Part shown: in pieces, positions 22,946-35,999 of the stretch | Layout of the letters: every line of letters begins with the position of its first letter | Position numbering within the stretch: position 1 is the stretch's first letter | Assembly: GCF_000321225.1 (NCBI RefSeq) | Contig: NW_004450460.1 | Coordinates: 1,082,420 to 1,146,419 of the forward strand | DNA length: 64,000 nt | Source: Odobenus rosmarus divergens | Taxonomy: Eukaryota > Chordata > Mammalia > Carnivora > Odobenidae | Reading direction: 5' to 3' | The notes under the pieces: model-generated | The model's database searches: none | Told to the model about the DNA's origin: nothing | Seen by the model: only the letters and a program-made list of their open reading frames with translations | Program-made: the position numbers and the translations under genes

Positions 22946-25900
22946 TTTCGGGGCACACAGTCTCTAGCCTCTGAGGAGATGAGTGATGCCCTGCTTTACA
23001 TGCTTGCTCAGAATGTGTGCCCTTTTCCTTCCTTCCCTCTCTTGTTCAGGCATTCCTCAACGTGTCTGCGGGTCCCTGGCTGTCCACTCCCATTTCAAAG
23101 GAGGCACCGAAGAAAGCATCAACGGTCCCATGTGCTTCACTGGGGGCCATCTGACTCCCTGGTGGGAGCATGGGGGAAGCCCCCATGTCAGGCTCTGCAG
23201 GTCTTCTCCCTGAGGCTGCCCAGACTCTCCTTCTTCTGCCTGGAGGGTGGGGTCCTGGAGACTGACCTAGAGTGGGGAGGGGGATCTCAACACCACGGCT
23301 GTAGGATGTTCTCAAGGCTTTCCCTGCCTGACAGTGCCCCCTGGTGCATAGTCCTGTGACTCATGCCCTCAGGAGGGGTGGGGGTGTCCAGTCGCTTCTG
23401 AAATACTCCTCCAGACCTCCAATTACCCCTTGGGAGGTTCCTAGACTCCACCAATCAGGAGCCATTTTGAGCTTCCTCAGGACAGCTGGTCTCCTGGCGG
23501 CCAGGTCCCAGTTCTGCTGGGTCTGCACCCAGTCTACCAGCAGCCGTCCCAGCTTCTAAAACCAGATGGTTCCAAAACCATCTACTATCATCCTATCCCC
23601 CATCTTTGTCTCTGAGGGCTTCTGCCTGTCCACAGTTCCCTTGGCTCTCACTTCAGCAGGGCTGGGGAGGGAACAGGGTCCATGCAGAAGTCCAGTGCGT
23701 CTTATTTAGGCATCAGGGCCAAGTGCAACCCGGGATGCAGGCAGATGGCTCCCGGCTCCCCTTCCCTCGAGAACCCACTATGCTCTTCCCTTCCTAAAGA
23801 CCCTCAGGAGCACCTACCAACTGAGGCCACACCCACTTCTCCATGTGTCTGAGAGGGGAGTGGTGAGGCGTCGGAGCAGCCTGGCTAGTGCTGGCCCATA
23901 CCGTTCCCTGGGTTCCATGCGGGGCCCGGGGCCTCTGGCACACAAAGGAGCTTGCTGGCATTGTCAGTCCTACTCATCTGTCAGCAGGACTTTCCACCCA
24001 GCTCAGGTGGATTCACAGAGGCAGCCCCTGCCCCACCTGTACTCAGCGGTAGGGCCGGCCAGCCTCAGGGGAAACGCACCCTGCTGGCCTCCCCCAGGCA
24101 GCCCGGTCTGCACCTCGCGATAACCCCTCCCTCTGTCCCGTATCCCCAAATAGTCAGAAAACCATGGGCTTGACCCTACCTTGAGGGTCAGCGAGTTGTT
24201 CCCTGTCCAAGGCCATGGGCTATATACCCCAGTTCCGGCCCAAGGCTTCCAAACAGACACCCGCTATCTCCATGGAGGTGTGCTCAGAGGCCAAGGGCAA
24301 AGCACAGATCTGTCAAACCTGTTGGGACCCTCAACCCAGAGCCTGGCTGAGGTTGCTAACTGGGTCTCACATCTGCACAGCAAGAGTGTGCCAGGCAGGG
24401 GAAGGCTCAACACGCCTGCTCAGAAAGGGGGTCCCCTCTGACTAGCTTCAACTGCCACTACCCACACTCTACCTACACGGAGTTCCAAAACCACTTGGAG
24501 AATGCTTGTGTGGCTCAGAGAGGTCCCTACCCCATCTCCCCCTTGCAGCCACAGGCAGAGTTCCTATCTTGGCAGTGACCTGGCCCCTGGCCCCAGGCCC
24601 TCATGGGAGAGTGGGCACCAGTGGATAGTAAGCTCTGAACAAGGTTACTATCTTCATGAAGAACCCTGAAAAGCAAATACTTAACTCAAGGTCAACCATG
24701 TGGCAAAATGCAGACCCCTCCTCTTGGCGCCCCCTTAGAAAGGTACTCAAACACTGGCACCTATTATGAGCCAGACACGGCTAGTCACGTGCATGCAGCC
24801 AGGGAGGAACATGCACCTGTTCTGCAGAGCTCAGAGCCCAGCGGGGAACCCAACACAAGCACAAAATGGACATGTTCCCCTGAAGACCACCACACTGACA
24901 GGCGCTCCGAGGCAGGGGTAGTCACAGGCTGCCTAGAATCTCCCAAACAAAATTGGGGGGGAGGGAGAGGACTAAAATAAACGAGATCAAAGGTGGACCA
25001 GGAAGGACAATAAAAGACCTTTCTCATCTAGCAGAGAGTCCAAGACTGAACCGTCAATGCCTCCTGGCGCTGGCAGACGTAAGAGTGCATGACAGCCCGT
25101 GGCTTTGGGGGAGGAGCAGGGACAGCCGGTGAGCCAGCCCTGCGGGGGTCCTGCTGGTGGCAGCATACCCTGAGGCCTCTTGTCCTCAGGACAGGTGCGT
25201 GCACTCTGGAGGCAGGCTGGCCATTCTGGAGTGCGATTTCCACCAAGCGTTCGGTCGGTTCCAAGCTCCTGGGGAGGACACTGCACCAGTGTGCGCCCAG
25301 CAGGACCCCTCTGGCTCCCAGGAGCCCACGGCAGGCATGTGGGGCAGCAGGGCAAGGACCAGGACCATAACAGACACACACACACACACACAGAGCGGCT
25401 CTCTCTCCAGCACTGTGACCCCACTCGTTTTCATGGGGACCATCTGGCCCCAGACCCACCTGCGTGATCACCTGCGCCCTCTGGTGGATACTGGCCCCTT
25501 CTGCTCACAGCAGCTCCTTCAAACCCTTGTCCTGCTCCAAGTCCCAGTAAGCTGCCACTAAGTCCCACTGCGGGCCGCATGGTCTGGACCTGCTTTCTCC
25601 ACCGCAAACGCCCCCTCAGCTCAGAAACACAGCAGGTGTGCAGCTCAAGCCTGTGTCAGGGGGTCTGGAAGGCAGGTGGGGGTGGGCAGGAGTGGGGTCA
25701 GCCTGCCAGAGGCCTTGGTGAGTGGGCACATCAATCCCCAGCAGCTACTCAACCTCTCTGGGCCTCCTGTCCCAGTGTGTCCCGAGGGAGCATCTGACCA
25801 CAGCTCCCGGATATCCCCGGGCACAAGCAGGCTGGCTGCCGCAGACGAGGGTGCCCAGGCCTCTGAGCACACCCTGCGAGGGACGGTCTCTGAAACTAAC

Positions 25901-27020
25901 AGAACCGAGGTGACAAGGGAAAGCCTCTGGCAAGCATGGCTGTGAGCAGGAAACTGGAGTGTTGCTGCCATGCAGTGGCCAGAGCAAGGCAAACAGAGGG
26001 CACCAAGCACTAGCGGCTTCCACGGTCTCGCCACCTCTGGAACACTGCCTCCAGCCACCCGGAGGGAAGTCCTCCGCATGGTGACCACAGCTAAAGGAAT
26101 GAATAAGAAAAATGTCCTTGGCCGTGACCACACCAATCAACACAGCACTTTGAGACTGCAATGAGCAAGTCAGAGGAAAAATTACAAAAACTTATGTCAG
26201 GGGAAGACATAAAAATTGGCTCAGCCCCACTACCAAAGAAACAAAGAAGACAGTGGAATTATGTCCCAGCACACTGGCAACCCCCCACCAAAACAGGCCT
26301 CTGGCCACCGAGCAGGCAGGAGGTAACAGAATGTGTCACCAAGGGAGGGGACAGCGGTGACTCCGCCGGTAAAAAATAAGCAGCCAAGACAATGGGCCGA
26401 GATGGCCCTGTGACACTGCTCATGACCACCACCTAACCACCACCCACAACAGGAATGACAGCAGACCTGAGATCAACAGTCACACAGGCTGGGGGGCGGG
26501 GCGGGAGGCCCGCGGCACCAGAAGCAACGTCCAGAATACAGTTTTGTTTCAAACAAACAAAACCAGGAGAGAACACTCCATGTGTCCAGATCTAGGGGTG
26601 GGTGTGCCCCTGAGAGTGAAGTGGGTGAGGGGGGGGATGGGATGTGGTGATCGTCCCCCTCTGCTGCTGGAAGGTGACACATGTGTGACTTGACTTTGAG
26701 TCTCCTTCTACAAAGAAGAAAAGCATTACATGGAACAGCGTACAGCAGAGCCTCCAGACGAACTTTTGTGAGGCAGGCAAGGTGCCGACACCTCTAATAG
26801 CTTATGCTCTTGTGTGGTTCTCAACGACACAAGAAAAAATGCCAAGAAACGCAAGGAAGACAGAGACAAGAAGTGCCCAGTAGGGAAGCCAACCCAACAA
26901 GCCCCACTGTCTTCAGCCGTTCATCGCCAAGCTTCTGAAAAATCACATCTTCACTCCCTGGCTCCACCTCCTGACCTTCCCTGAGGTTCAAACACTCGCT
27001 TGCCCATCCCTGTCCCCCAA
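22946..27020. other. Gene-free intronic sequence
   Basis: No exon was recognised. A weak minus-strand L2/MIR-like patch (CACCTATTATGAGCCAGACA) is near 24,760. A short plus frame at 26,161-26,379 begins in AT-rich sequence but resembles nothing known. GC content is mostly high, with G-runs near 24,955 and 26,625. Confidence 0.45.
25374..25392. repeat. (CA)n microsatellite
   Basis: About nine to ten uninterrupted CA dinucleotides, a likely length-variable marker. Confidence 0.95.
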
Positions 27021-27910
27021 CACACACCAAAACAGCTCTTGCTAAGGTCACCCTCAGCCCCACACTCTTCGGTCCAGTCCGGTGAGCACAGGCCCCCACG
27101 CACCAAGTGCTCCCCACAGCTCCTCCCAACCGAGCACCCAGCTCCTTGGAGCCCAGCCCTGCACCTGCCCTTCTCCCTCCATCCTCCCTTCCTCTCCCCC
27201 TGCCCAGGCTTCCCAGGCCCACCTCACACCTCTGCTCCACCACACGGACATACCAGGGCACCTCCAACTCACCATATCCCGAAGTACAACCGGAACATGC
27301 ACGCCTGCATCTCAGCCACAAGGCTGTGCCCTGCCCGCTCATGTCCATGCAGTGCCTGGCCCCCATCACCTCCCCCCATCTGAAGCCCACTGTCACTTCC
27401 CTCAATTAATTCTCAAACCCAACGAGAGGACCTTGGAACAGGCTGCAGCATGGCTGTGCCAGGCTGAACTCCGGCACCCAGACTCCTAGTAACTCAGGCA
27501 GCTTCCTACCCACTCTGTGCCTGTTTCTGTCACCTATAAGATGGGGCCACTGTGAGAACCCCTGAAGGCATGTGCTGAGGAGGGTAGGAACAAGGGCGCC
27601 TGCCACACTACTGTCATCTCCACCCCACCTCAGTCCCCCCAAGCGGACCCTGAGAGGTGTCCTAACTGGCCTCCTTCATGACGTCCTGGCAACACAATCC
27701 TCTCCCTGCGACACCCGGAGGGGTCATGGGAAAACACAGCGGGGCCGCACTAAGCCCCTCTGAAGGCTTTCTGATGTGCTTAAAACAGGCCTCACCTCCG
27801 AGAGGCCACCTTGAAACCTGCCCCTCCGGCTAATGGGGAGCACCCACTCACGCCACACGCCATGCCTCCTGTGTCCTTCAGAACTCATCTCCCCCCCGTG
27901 CCTAAACTTC
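27020..27910 (+). mobile_element. Probable L2 relic with an inserted or adjacent MIR
   Basis: CTCTTGCTAAGGTCACCCTCAG resembles the L2 ORF2 region, and CTAACTGGCCTCCTTCATGA, CTTTCTGATGTGCTTAAAAC and the following C-rich text resemble L2 sequence nearer its 3' end. At 27,490-27,570 CCCACTCTGTGCCTGTTTCT then CACCTATAAGATGGGGCCAC is a reverse MIR core. Strong divergence limits certainty. Confidence 0.4.
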
Positions 27911-28589
27911 ACTGGTTTAAGCATACTTCCTCGGGATCACCCCCAGCCCAGAGGACCCTCTGGCAGCCCGTGCCTCAGTGTGGCCCCGCCATGGGGAGGC
28001 CCTGTCCACAGCACGGTCCACACAGCCTCTCTGCTGCTTGCAGCTCTGCCTCGAGATGGATGCCGTCACCACTCCCATCCACGGCGGGGTCTCAACTGGC
28101 ACCAGCCGCAGCTGGGATGGAGCCCTGGCCCCAGGGGCCCTGATGAGGCCCCTCTTACCATCCACTCCCCGCCTGGGGGAGTGCCAAGGGCGGCTTAGCC
28201 GGCAAGACTCGCCATGGAGGCCTGGCCCCAGCACACAGACCGGTGGCCTTGGCAGTGAAGGGAGGCCTTTGCCATCCCGGCCACCCACAGGCTGACGCAC
28301 AGCAGCAGGGAGGCCCGGGCAGGGCTGCGGGGGACCAACAGGCAAGCCGATGTTCACTCTGCCTGCACCGCACTAAGCACTACAGACACTGTGCTTGGAC
28401 TGCTGTGGTGTCAGGAACGCGGCTGAGTCAGTCATGTTGTGTTACCTTCCGCTACACTGTGCAGCCTACATCCCTGTCTCCAGGAAACGGGACGTTTCCA
28501 GGGATGGAGACAAACTTGGAGAACTCTGGTGCTCTCCGGTTCATATGTGCCACGGAGAAGAGAAGGGTGAAGAAAGGTGGCGATACTGG

Positions 28590-28830
28590 GGCAGGGAGGG
28601 AGAGTTTAGTGGAAGCAGGAAGTCAGGGACAACGTCCTGGTGAGGGTACATCAGCACTGAGACCTGAGTAATGTAAAGGGACAAGCCAAGCAAAGGTATG
28701 GAGGAAACAGCAAGTGCCAAGACCCCAGGGCACAGAGGAACCGGCCATGCAGTAGGCAGGAAGCCAGCAGAGCGGTGTAGCAGAGCGGAGCCGGGGGCGA
28801 AGGCCTGACAGTCCAGAATCACAAGCTGCC
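28590..28830 (-). mobile_element. Probable L2 relic, reverse orientation
   Basis: ATCAGCACTGAGACCTGAGT, AACAGCAAGTGCCAAGACCC and GAACCGGCCATGCAGTAGG, in this order, match the reverse complement of the L2 segment that precedes its 3' UTR. Confidence 0.45.
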
Positions 28831-30635
28831 ACGGAGTCTGGTGCAGCAGAATCCCAGGGGGCCCTGGAGGCTGTGCCGTGGCCGATGTGCTGCCACAGAA
28901 GGCCGTCCAGTGCAGAGGGGGAGAAGCAGCAGGGCATCAGCCATGATGCCGTGGAGGTGCCCCAGGTGCCCACAAGGCTCTTGTGCATGGCCAGAACCCA
29001 GCAGACCTGGGCTGTGCCTCGGCGGTAGAGCTGACCTCCCAAGGTTTGGAGGAGAGAAACCAGAGACGCAGGCTGCAGCTGAGTGGGCCAACGAGCAGTA
29101 CTTGCTGAAAGAAGGCCCACGGGGGCACCTGTGCCAGGGAAACAAGGAGCTCACTTGTAGACACACCGAGTCTGAGCTGAAGACTGGCCACGTGGGTGGA
29201 GACACGGGGGGCAGCAGGCACAGGACGGGAACTCGGGACATGTAGGAGGCAGCGAGCCTGGTCCAGCCAGGGCACAGGCACACCCAGAGGAGAGTGCAAG
29301 GCTCTCAGACGTGGGAAGAGAAGGGGCCTACAGAAGTCCTCCAGAGAACCCTCAAGAGCCCAAAACGACACTTCTAGAAATAACCCCTAGCGACTCGCTA
29401 CTGAACGCCTAGCAAAAGCGGGGGGAGCGCTGGCTCCTCCATTCTCGGACAGCTCTGAGAATGACAGCAACCCATCCCTGGGCAGGGCCTCCACCGAAGT
29501 GGAGATGGGAATCATTCCCACCCAACCCTTCCTGCTGCTCTCATCCCCCTTCACACTGCACCCGAGCAGAGGCCTGAGGCTGCTCCCTGCTCCGCTGATG
29601 TCTTCCCAGCAAGGCTCTGCATCCTGAGCACCCCCAAAAGAAGAGCAGCCCCCACTGCAGAACAAGACATGGCTCTGGCACTGGGGCCACCTGCACGGCC
29701 GGCGGCTACCTGCTGCTGACGGCAGGGACTTCTCTGCCCTCAGGGCCAGACACCCAGGCATGGAGGGGCCCCCCACTTCCAGGCAGGCACCACACACACT
29801 TGGGGGAAAGGCCTGGCCCACAGAGGGATGCCGGGCAAGACTGTCCTGCTTGAGAAAAGCCTTTGCGCATTCACTGAAAGCTGGATGTTCATGACAGAGA
29901 ATCATATCTGCACTAACAATGTGAGGGCCTCACCTTCTCAAAGGAGTCCTGACTCTGGTTGCTGACCATGGCCTCATCACCCGGTCCCCACAAGCAGAGG
30001 AAATGAAAGGCAGAAGCTGCTGGGCCTGCTGAGGGTCCAGGGTGAGCTGGGGACAGGGAGTGGAGGGAGCTGCCTGGGAAGGGGCACAGAGAGAGCAGGG
30101 GACACGGGAACCCACGTCCTGCCCTCTGCAGCCCAGCAACAACCAGGGACTGCGGTGAAAAGCCCAGGTCCTGGTACTTCAAGAGCCAGGGACCCCGACC
30201 CAGGGGTGAGGCTGTGCTTCGTGCACGCTCTTCCCTACAGCACTGGCTTTAGGACCCCCACCCCCACAGTGGCGGTGGGGAGTCTCGGCCCACCACAACC
30301 AGCCACATGGCACAGATCACTAACTCAGCAGCCCTCCCAAGAGGCACCACCCAGCATGCAGGGCGGGTGCACAGCCCACACACCACGCCCGTGCACGCGG
30401 TACACACCCTCCGTGGTGCGACACGAGGGTCCGTGCACGAACTCCTACGAGTGCCTCAGTGCACTCCACTCACAGGATCGTCCCCATCTGTCTCCTCCTT
30501 TAAAGTACAATGTCCTTTTTTGTTAGGAAACAATTCTGAGTTAGTAAGCCTGCATTTTCTCACATTTTAAACAGATCTCCTTGCATGTGTGATTTTTCTT
30601 CCACTTTCTTTTTATTTCAAAGTGGAAAGGACTCT
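28831..30635. other. Gene-free GC-rich sequence
   Basis: No exon was recognised. Open frames up to 172 codons on both strands are mutually overlapping and lack recognisable domains. No repeat could be assigned. Confidence 0.45.
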
Positions 30636-30639
30636 GGAA

Positions 30640-31210
30640 CTATGCTTCTCAAACTATAAGCGGAACCCACTAATGTGGGTTGTAAAATTGCCTTGGTGGG
30701 TCAGATCTTTAAAGAACACAGAACAGAAATGATCACTGCACATGCACCAGACTAGTCTGTTTCAGTTGTACACACAGACACCCCGCCCCTCCACACACAC
30801 ACAGCATATTCTAAGTCATTATAAAATGAATTTCATGGGCGCCTGGGTGGCTCAGTTGGTTAAGCGACTGCCTTCGGCTCAGGTCATGATCCTGGAGTCC
30901 CGGGATCGAGTCCCGTATCAGGCTCCCTGCTCTGCAAGGAGCCTGCTCCTCGCTCTGACCCTCTCCCCTCTCATGTGCTCTCTCTCATTCTCACTCTCTC
31001 AAATAAATAAATCTTTAAAAAAAAAAATGAATTTCATGATCACAAAGTTTCAAAAGACTGTTCTGGAACAAACGGTTGCTGTGTCTGGCCTACCATCAGG
31101 GATGATCTGTGTGGACACAGGGCCTCGGCAAGCCCACCTGTTGAGGTCCATCTACTGGAAGGTGTACATATTTTGGGAACAACAAAACGTCCTTCTGCTG
31201 AAGAGGCCAT
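30640..31210 (+). mobile_element. Possible hAT-type DNA transposon relic split by a SINE
   Basis: TATGCTTCTCAAACTATAAG resembles the CAGTGGTTCTCAAACTTT-type terminus of MER5/Charlie-like elements. It is followed by CACTAATGTGGGTTGTAAAA and GTGGGTCAGATCTTTAAAG. The far end is not clearly seen past the SINE. Confidence 0.35.
30823..31038 (+). mobile_element. CAN SINE with perfect 15-bp target-site duplication
   Basis: The element is 30,838-31,023. AAAATGAATTTCATG at 30,823-30,837 is repeated exactly at 31,024-31,038. Its head is GGCGCCTGGGTGGCTCAGTT, with the GACTGCC variant shared with the copy at 8573. Confidence 0.95.
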
Positions 31211-34200
31211 TCTGAGCGGCAAGAGAGCAAGCACGCATGGGTTGGCCACAGTCCTGAGGAAAAGGGATTGCTGGACTGACAAAAACAAAACTACGCTTAC
31301 AAATAAAACCGATGGAAAATGCTTTCCAAACACAACACAGTTAAGTGTGTTCACTGAATCGGTGTTTTTACAAGCCAGCCATAAACTTTAAATGAGGTCT
31401 GCTATTTTTAGAGCTGCTTTTCAAATTCTGCTCCAGACAGTTATTCAAAACTTCACTTAACAGAAGTTATTCCAAAACATGTCTTATAGAACGGATACCC
31501 CAACACCACCCAGGCTCCTAGCCAGCTCTGCAGTCGAGGTACCCGTGGATTTCCTTCCTGCTTCTGTGGGGGCCCTCAAGCATCATCCCATGGCTGAATT
31601 CCCCATCCCTGGAATTCTGCCTATCCAACAGGCTGTGGCAGTTAAGAGAGAAGCTGCATCGGTGGGGATGCTCAGGGAGGGGATGCTACTACCCAGGGCC
31701 CAGGCCCCTTCCTCCCATGTCCTCATTCCGTCCTAAGTGGTTATCAGGAAGCATAACACTCTGCCTTTCATTCAGGTGGCCTCAGCTCAGTAAAAGTCTG
31801 GGATCTGCCACTCTGTGCTTTGGCACCGGGACGTGGGCACCTGGGGCAGCTGCTCTCTCTGCTCTGAGCCCAGCACCCAGCTCCTGGCCTCCTTGGATCA
31901 GGTCCCTTCTGATAACCAAATCTGGCTCCTAACCCAAGTGATCCTGCTGGGGTCTTTCCCCAACACAGATGATCAGAAATCCTGGTGTCGCAAACCCAGG
32001 GCCCGTCCTCCATCAGGTTAGGAAGCTGTGTTCCCAATGACTACCCCAAGCAGAGCAAGAGGGAGGGAAGCTAGACCACTGTTCACATACAGAGAAAGGA
32101 GGAAGCTGAGACAGGAGGGGCGAGCCAAAACCAACAGCAGGGCAGCAAGGGGACAGTCACTCAGGGCTCCATAGCCACCCAGGGCTCCTCCCCTGTCCCG
32201 CAAAACCTCCACGGGACAGAGGAGGACACTGCCTTGTGCTGCTGTCCTCAGAGAGCTTATACAGAAATGTATGAGGAATATCACAGGGCAAACACACAAT
32301 GGTTTGTTCTTCACATTTTATTGTATAATTTAATAAATAACTGGCCAAGGATGTCATGACCAATGGTTACCCTGCCACACCCAAGAGGGAGCCACTCAGA
32401 GTTGACTCTTCACTCCCAGGTGCAACAGCACCAGGATTCTCCTCCCCAGAGGCCAGCCTGGGCCCAGGAGGTGGTGGTGAGGCCACATAGCCCCCCAGAC
32501 TGGAGTGGAGGGCAGAGCAGTCCACTCAACCTTGCTGAGGAGGTAGGGTGGGCACTACTGACCTGCTGTGAGCAGGCTGCTGCTGGGTTCCGTCTCGGGG
32601 CCAGCATCTGGACTATGGTCACAAAACAGGGCAGCACCGTGCCACAGGGGGAAAAAGGGGGAGGCCACCAGGCTTTCTGAGTAACAGGGAGTCAGCCCAC
32701 TGTTGACAGCAGGTGCCCCTGGAAAGCAAGGCAGGACAGTCTGGGAAAGGAGTCCAACCCGGGAGGCAGTCTGCAGCCCCCAGGCCCCAATGCAGCAAGG
32801 TCTGATGGTGCAGAGCCATCTCACAAACACTAACCACAGCTCCTTTCCAAGTCAGAGCCTGGACAGAGGACAGAAGACTCGGCTCAGACCGAAGCAGCAA
32901 GGAGGCTAATCCAGACAACAGAAGAGGGGGACCTCTAGAGCACGAAACTAAAAAAAAAAGACATTTTAGGTGCTCCCTCCACACCACCAAAACAAAATTT
33001 AAAAAGCCCAACCAAACAAGAAAACTTGTTTTACTTAATTAGAAAGAGGTCAACAGAAAAGGGTGGTGGGTGAACTGTACTTGGTCACTGAAGGACAGAA
33101 GGAGTGACCAGGACGGGAAGGATGCTCTGCACCATGACACGCGTGCCCCTCAAGTAAAAACCGTAACTCACAATTTCAAAGCCCTTCTAACAATTAGGAA
33201 AATACAAGCAGCCATGAGAGAACTGTGCTGACACATCAGAACTAGAGACTCAGCGCCTGAGGCAGAGGAGCTTAACCGTAGACCCAGGCCTCGCTGTTCC
33301 CTCCAGAAAGGCGTGCGAGTGGCTGGTGTGCCTGGACTCAAAGACGAAGACTGCTTTAATCCATTAACTCTTTTTGAAATACGTAGGACTGTAAACCTTG
33401 CCGGCCACCCAGAGCAGATGCTAGGGAATCAACTCCTTAATTCTGAGAGCTGGTAAAAAGAGGAAAAATCAAGCATTTATCCTGAATTTCCTACGTTGAT
33501 TTGGGATATCTTGGGGTAACCAAGTCATTGACAAGAGGTCTGTGGTCAGAGCGCTGCGCTCCAGGCTGCCTGGACACAGGCATGCGACCTTCAGCAATGT
33601 GTCTACACCACCTGCTCTCTCCCTATCACCCAATGAGGAGAAACAAGACACCAAGTAAACAACAGCCTGTGCCCAACTCGGACCTCAGTGGCACGCGGGG
33701 ACCACGCAAAGGCTGATCTCTGCAAAGGGAGGTTTTCTGGCCAGCACAAGGAGAGACTCATGACACCAGACGTGTTCTGAATCGCACTCCCTCCCTGCCC
33801 ATGGCCGCTGCCAGAACCTATCACCTCTTGTGAGGTGAGGCCAGACCCCTCTGCTGGGCCCAACACCCTCCTGGAGTGCGGGAGGAGGAGGTGCTCAGTG
33901 GCCAGACAGGGCCTCGTCCATTCATCTGTCCACTCACTCTGACGGGGCTCAGGGTCTGTTTCCATCTCCCGGGCATCATGACTTTAGGGCGGCATCCCCA
34001 GTTACCCGGGGTGGGTCAGCAAGCCGGAGGCAGCACGGCCACAGTACCCACTACAAACCACAGCTCCCTTCACCAAGTGGCTGCTTTGATGCCCCAGACC
34101 CCAGCCTCTCAGACACCTCTGCAGGGGCCTGGGTGACTCACCTCCCCACAGGGAGCACAAAGAAAGCAGCCTCAGGGCTCTTCTCACTCATGCCCGAACC

Positions 34201-35360
34201 AGGAGCCCCGTGCCCTTGCAGGGGCCCCTCCAAGACAGATACGGTCAGGCAGGCCTGTGCTCCCCGGGGCCTGCGGTCCCTGGCGAGAGGTCGGGTGAAG
34301 GCAGCAGAGGAGGCTGAGGCGGCCCAGTGCACGGGGCTCTGTGCACCCACGGGACATGCACCGCCGGGCACCTGCCCTGGGCCAGCCCTAGAGACCCTGG
34401 GACATGGCACCCAAGAATTCACTGCCCTGCCTCCAAGGGGATGGCCAGCAAGTGGAGCCGACAGAAAGGAACAGAGGCTGGAGAGAATCCAGCACACTGC
34501 GGGACCCGAGCAAGAGACTGGGGCTGGGACCTGGAACTTTTCTGTCCTGGGCAGCCTCAGCCACCTTGGTGGGGAAACGGAAGACAGGCTGTGGCACTGA
34601 TGGGGACGTTGCCCCAGGAGAGGGGGAGGCTACCGGTGGGGCCCGGCGAGAGTTCCGGAAATCTGTGGGGGGAACACCACAGGGCTTCGCATGGGCCTCA
34701 CGATGAAAGAACGGGTTTATTTTAGGAAGGGACGCCAGAGCCCAGGTTCACCGAAGGTCACGGTGAAGAGGAAGCTCACTGGAACAAAGACAAGCTCTAG
34801 GAAGTCCCAGCTGACTCCTTCTACTCTTTGCACCCCCAGACTCAAGCATCTCCAACCTCACAGCTGAGGTGAGCAGCACAGAAGCCAGAGGGACGGCTGA
34901 AGATGAGCAGCAAAGGAGATCTGATGTTCTTTCTCAGCAGCCTGAAACAAACTACTACTGAGCAGCAGAGACATGAAAAGCAAGGATCCTACTGATTTTC
35001 GTTAATGAACGTGGCTTTAAAAATCCCCCGGAGGAAATCCAGGCTGTGACAAAACACTCAACGAATGCATTTACTTGGGAATACCTACTGCTTTGCGTGT
35101 TACCGTGCCTCTGACCCCAGAGTCGGCCCCCAAACTTCTCCCACAGGTCCCACCCATCCCTCTCCCCTGCCTCCCAGGAAGGGTCTGGCCTCTGTGGCCT
35201 CAGGAGCTGGAGTGGACACACGCCTCCACGTCAGCGGGCCTTTCCGAGGGCACACCGGCTGGGCGACCACCAGAGACCTTGGCTCTCCAGGCCCCCTGCC
35301 CCCGCCTGGACTCTGCTCCATGGGCTTCAGAGGCTAGCAAGCCCTGAACTGTTTTGTGTT
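31211..35360. other. Gene-free intronic sequence
   Basis: No exon or clear repeat was recognised. It is AT-rich at 31,260-31,480 and 32,940-33,480, otherwise GC-rich. A minus-strand AATAAA at 32,317-32,322 is followed downstream on that strand by a T/GT-rich stretch. Confidence 0.45.
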
Positions 35361-35497
35361 TTTTTAAAGATTATTTATTTGGGAGAGAGGGTGAGAGTGA
35401 GAGAGCAGAAGCAGGTTCCCCGAGCAGCAGGGAGCCGACGCAGGGCCTGAGCCCAGGACCCTGCGGTCCTTCACCTAGTGAGCCGCCAGGCGCCCCA
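35361..35497 (-). mobile_element. Old CAN SINE, reverse orientation
   Basis: TTTTTTTAAAGATTATTTATTTGGGAGAGAG at the left and GTGAGCCGCCAGGCGCCCC at the right are the reversed tail and head. The middle is shortened and diverged. No clear target duplication remains. Confidence 0.85.
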
Positions 35498-35742
35498 CCC
35501 TTGGACTGCTTCTCGTCCTGATACCACATCGCCCTCTCCTCTGCCTCCCCCTGCCCTGCGGCTCTTATCCAGTGACTTCAGACCCTGTTTCTCAGCTACA
35601 CAGAGTGGGGCAGAGGCAGCGGCCTCCTTCACTGCGTCTCTTAGTGCAGCGTGGCCAAGCGCCTTCAATGTGAAAACACGTTCTGTCTTATTTTGGGTTG
35701 AAGAAGCAAGTCACTCTCAAACTGTTAAGAAAAAAAATATGT

Positions 35743-35778
35743 GGGGGGGGAGGAGAGGGGTGCAGGGGAGGGGGAGGG
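35743..35778 (+). repeat. G-run cluster (G-quadruplex motif)
   Basis: At least four G-runs of three or more (G8, G4, G4, G5, G3) lie within 36 bases on the plus strand, separated by short loops. This meets the usual G3+N1-7 pattern. Confidence 0.75.
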
Positions 35779-35999
35779 AACGAGAGCACACACCTGCGTG
35801 TGATGTTCGGGAGTCTGGGGGGAGCGTTAGGAAGTACCGAAAGCACTTCTGCAACCTCTCTGTGAAATTACTGAAAATAAAATCTAAACAGTGGCAGCTG
35901 GGGGTGGGAGAGCGGCTCATGTCCAGAGGAGCAGGAGCTCCCCGGACAGTCAGGTTCTCAAAGCAACACCAGGGACCGGAAGCCAGTGGACAGACATCT

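Noticed and set aside
26161..26379. Short plus frame beginning MSKSEEKLQK
   Set aside because: It looks protein-like at first, but matches nothing known, lacks a promoter or splice context, and becomes low-complexity after 50 codons.
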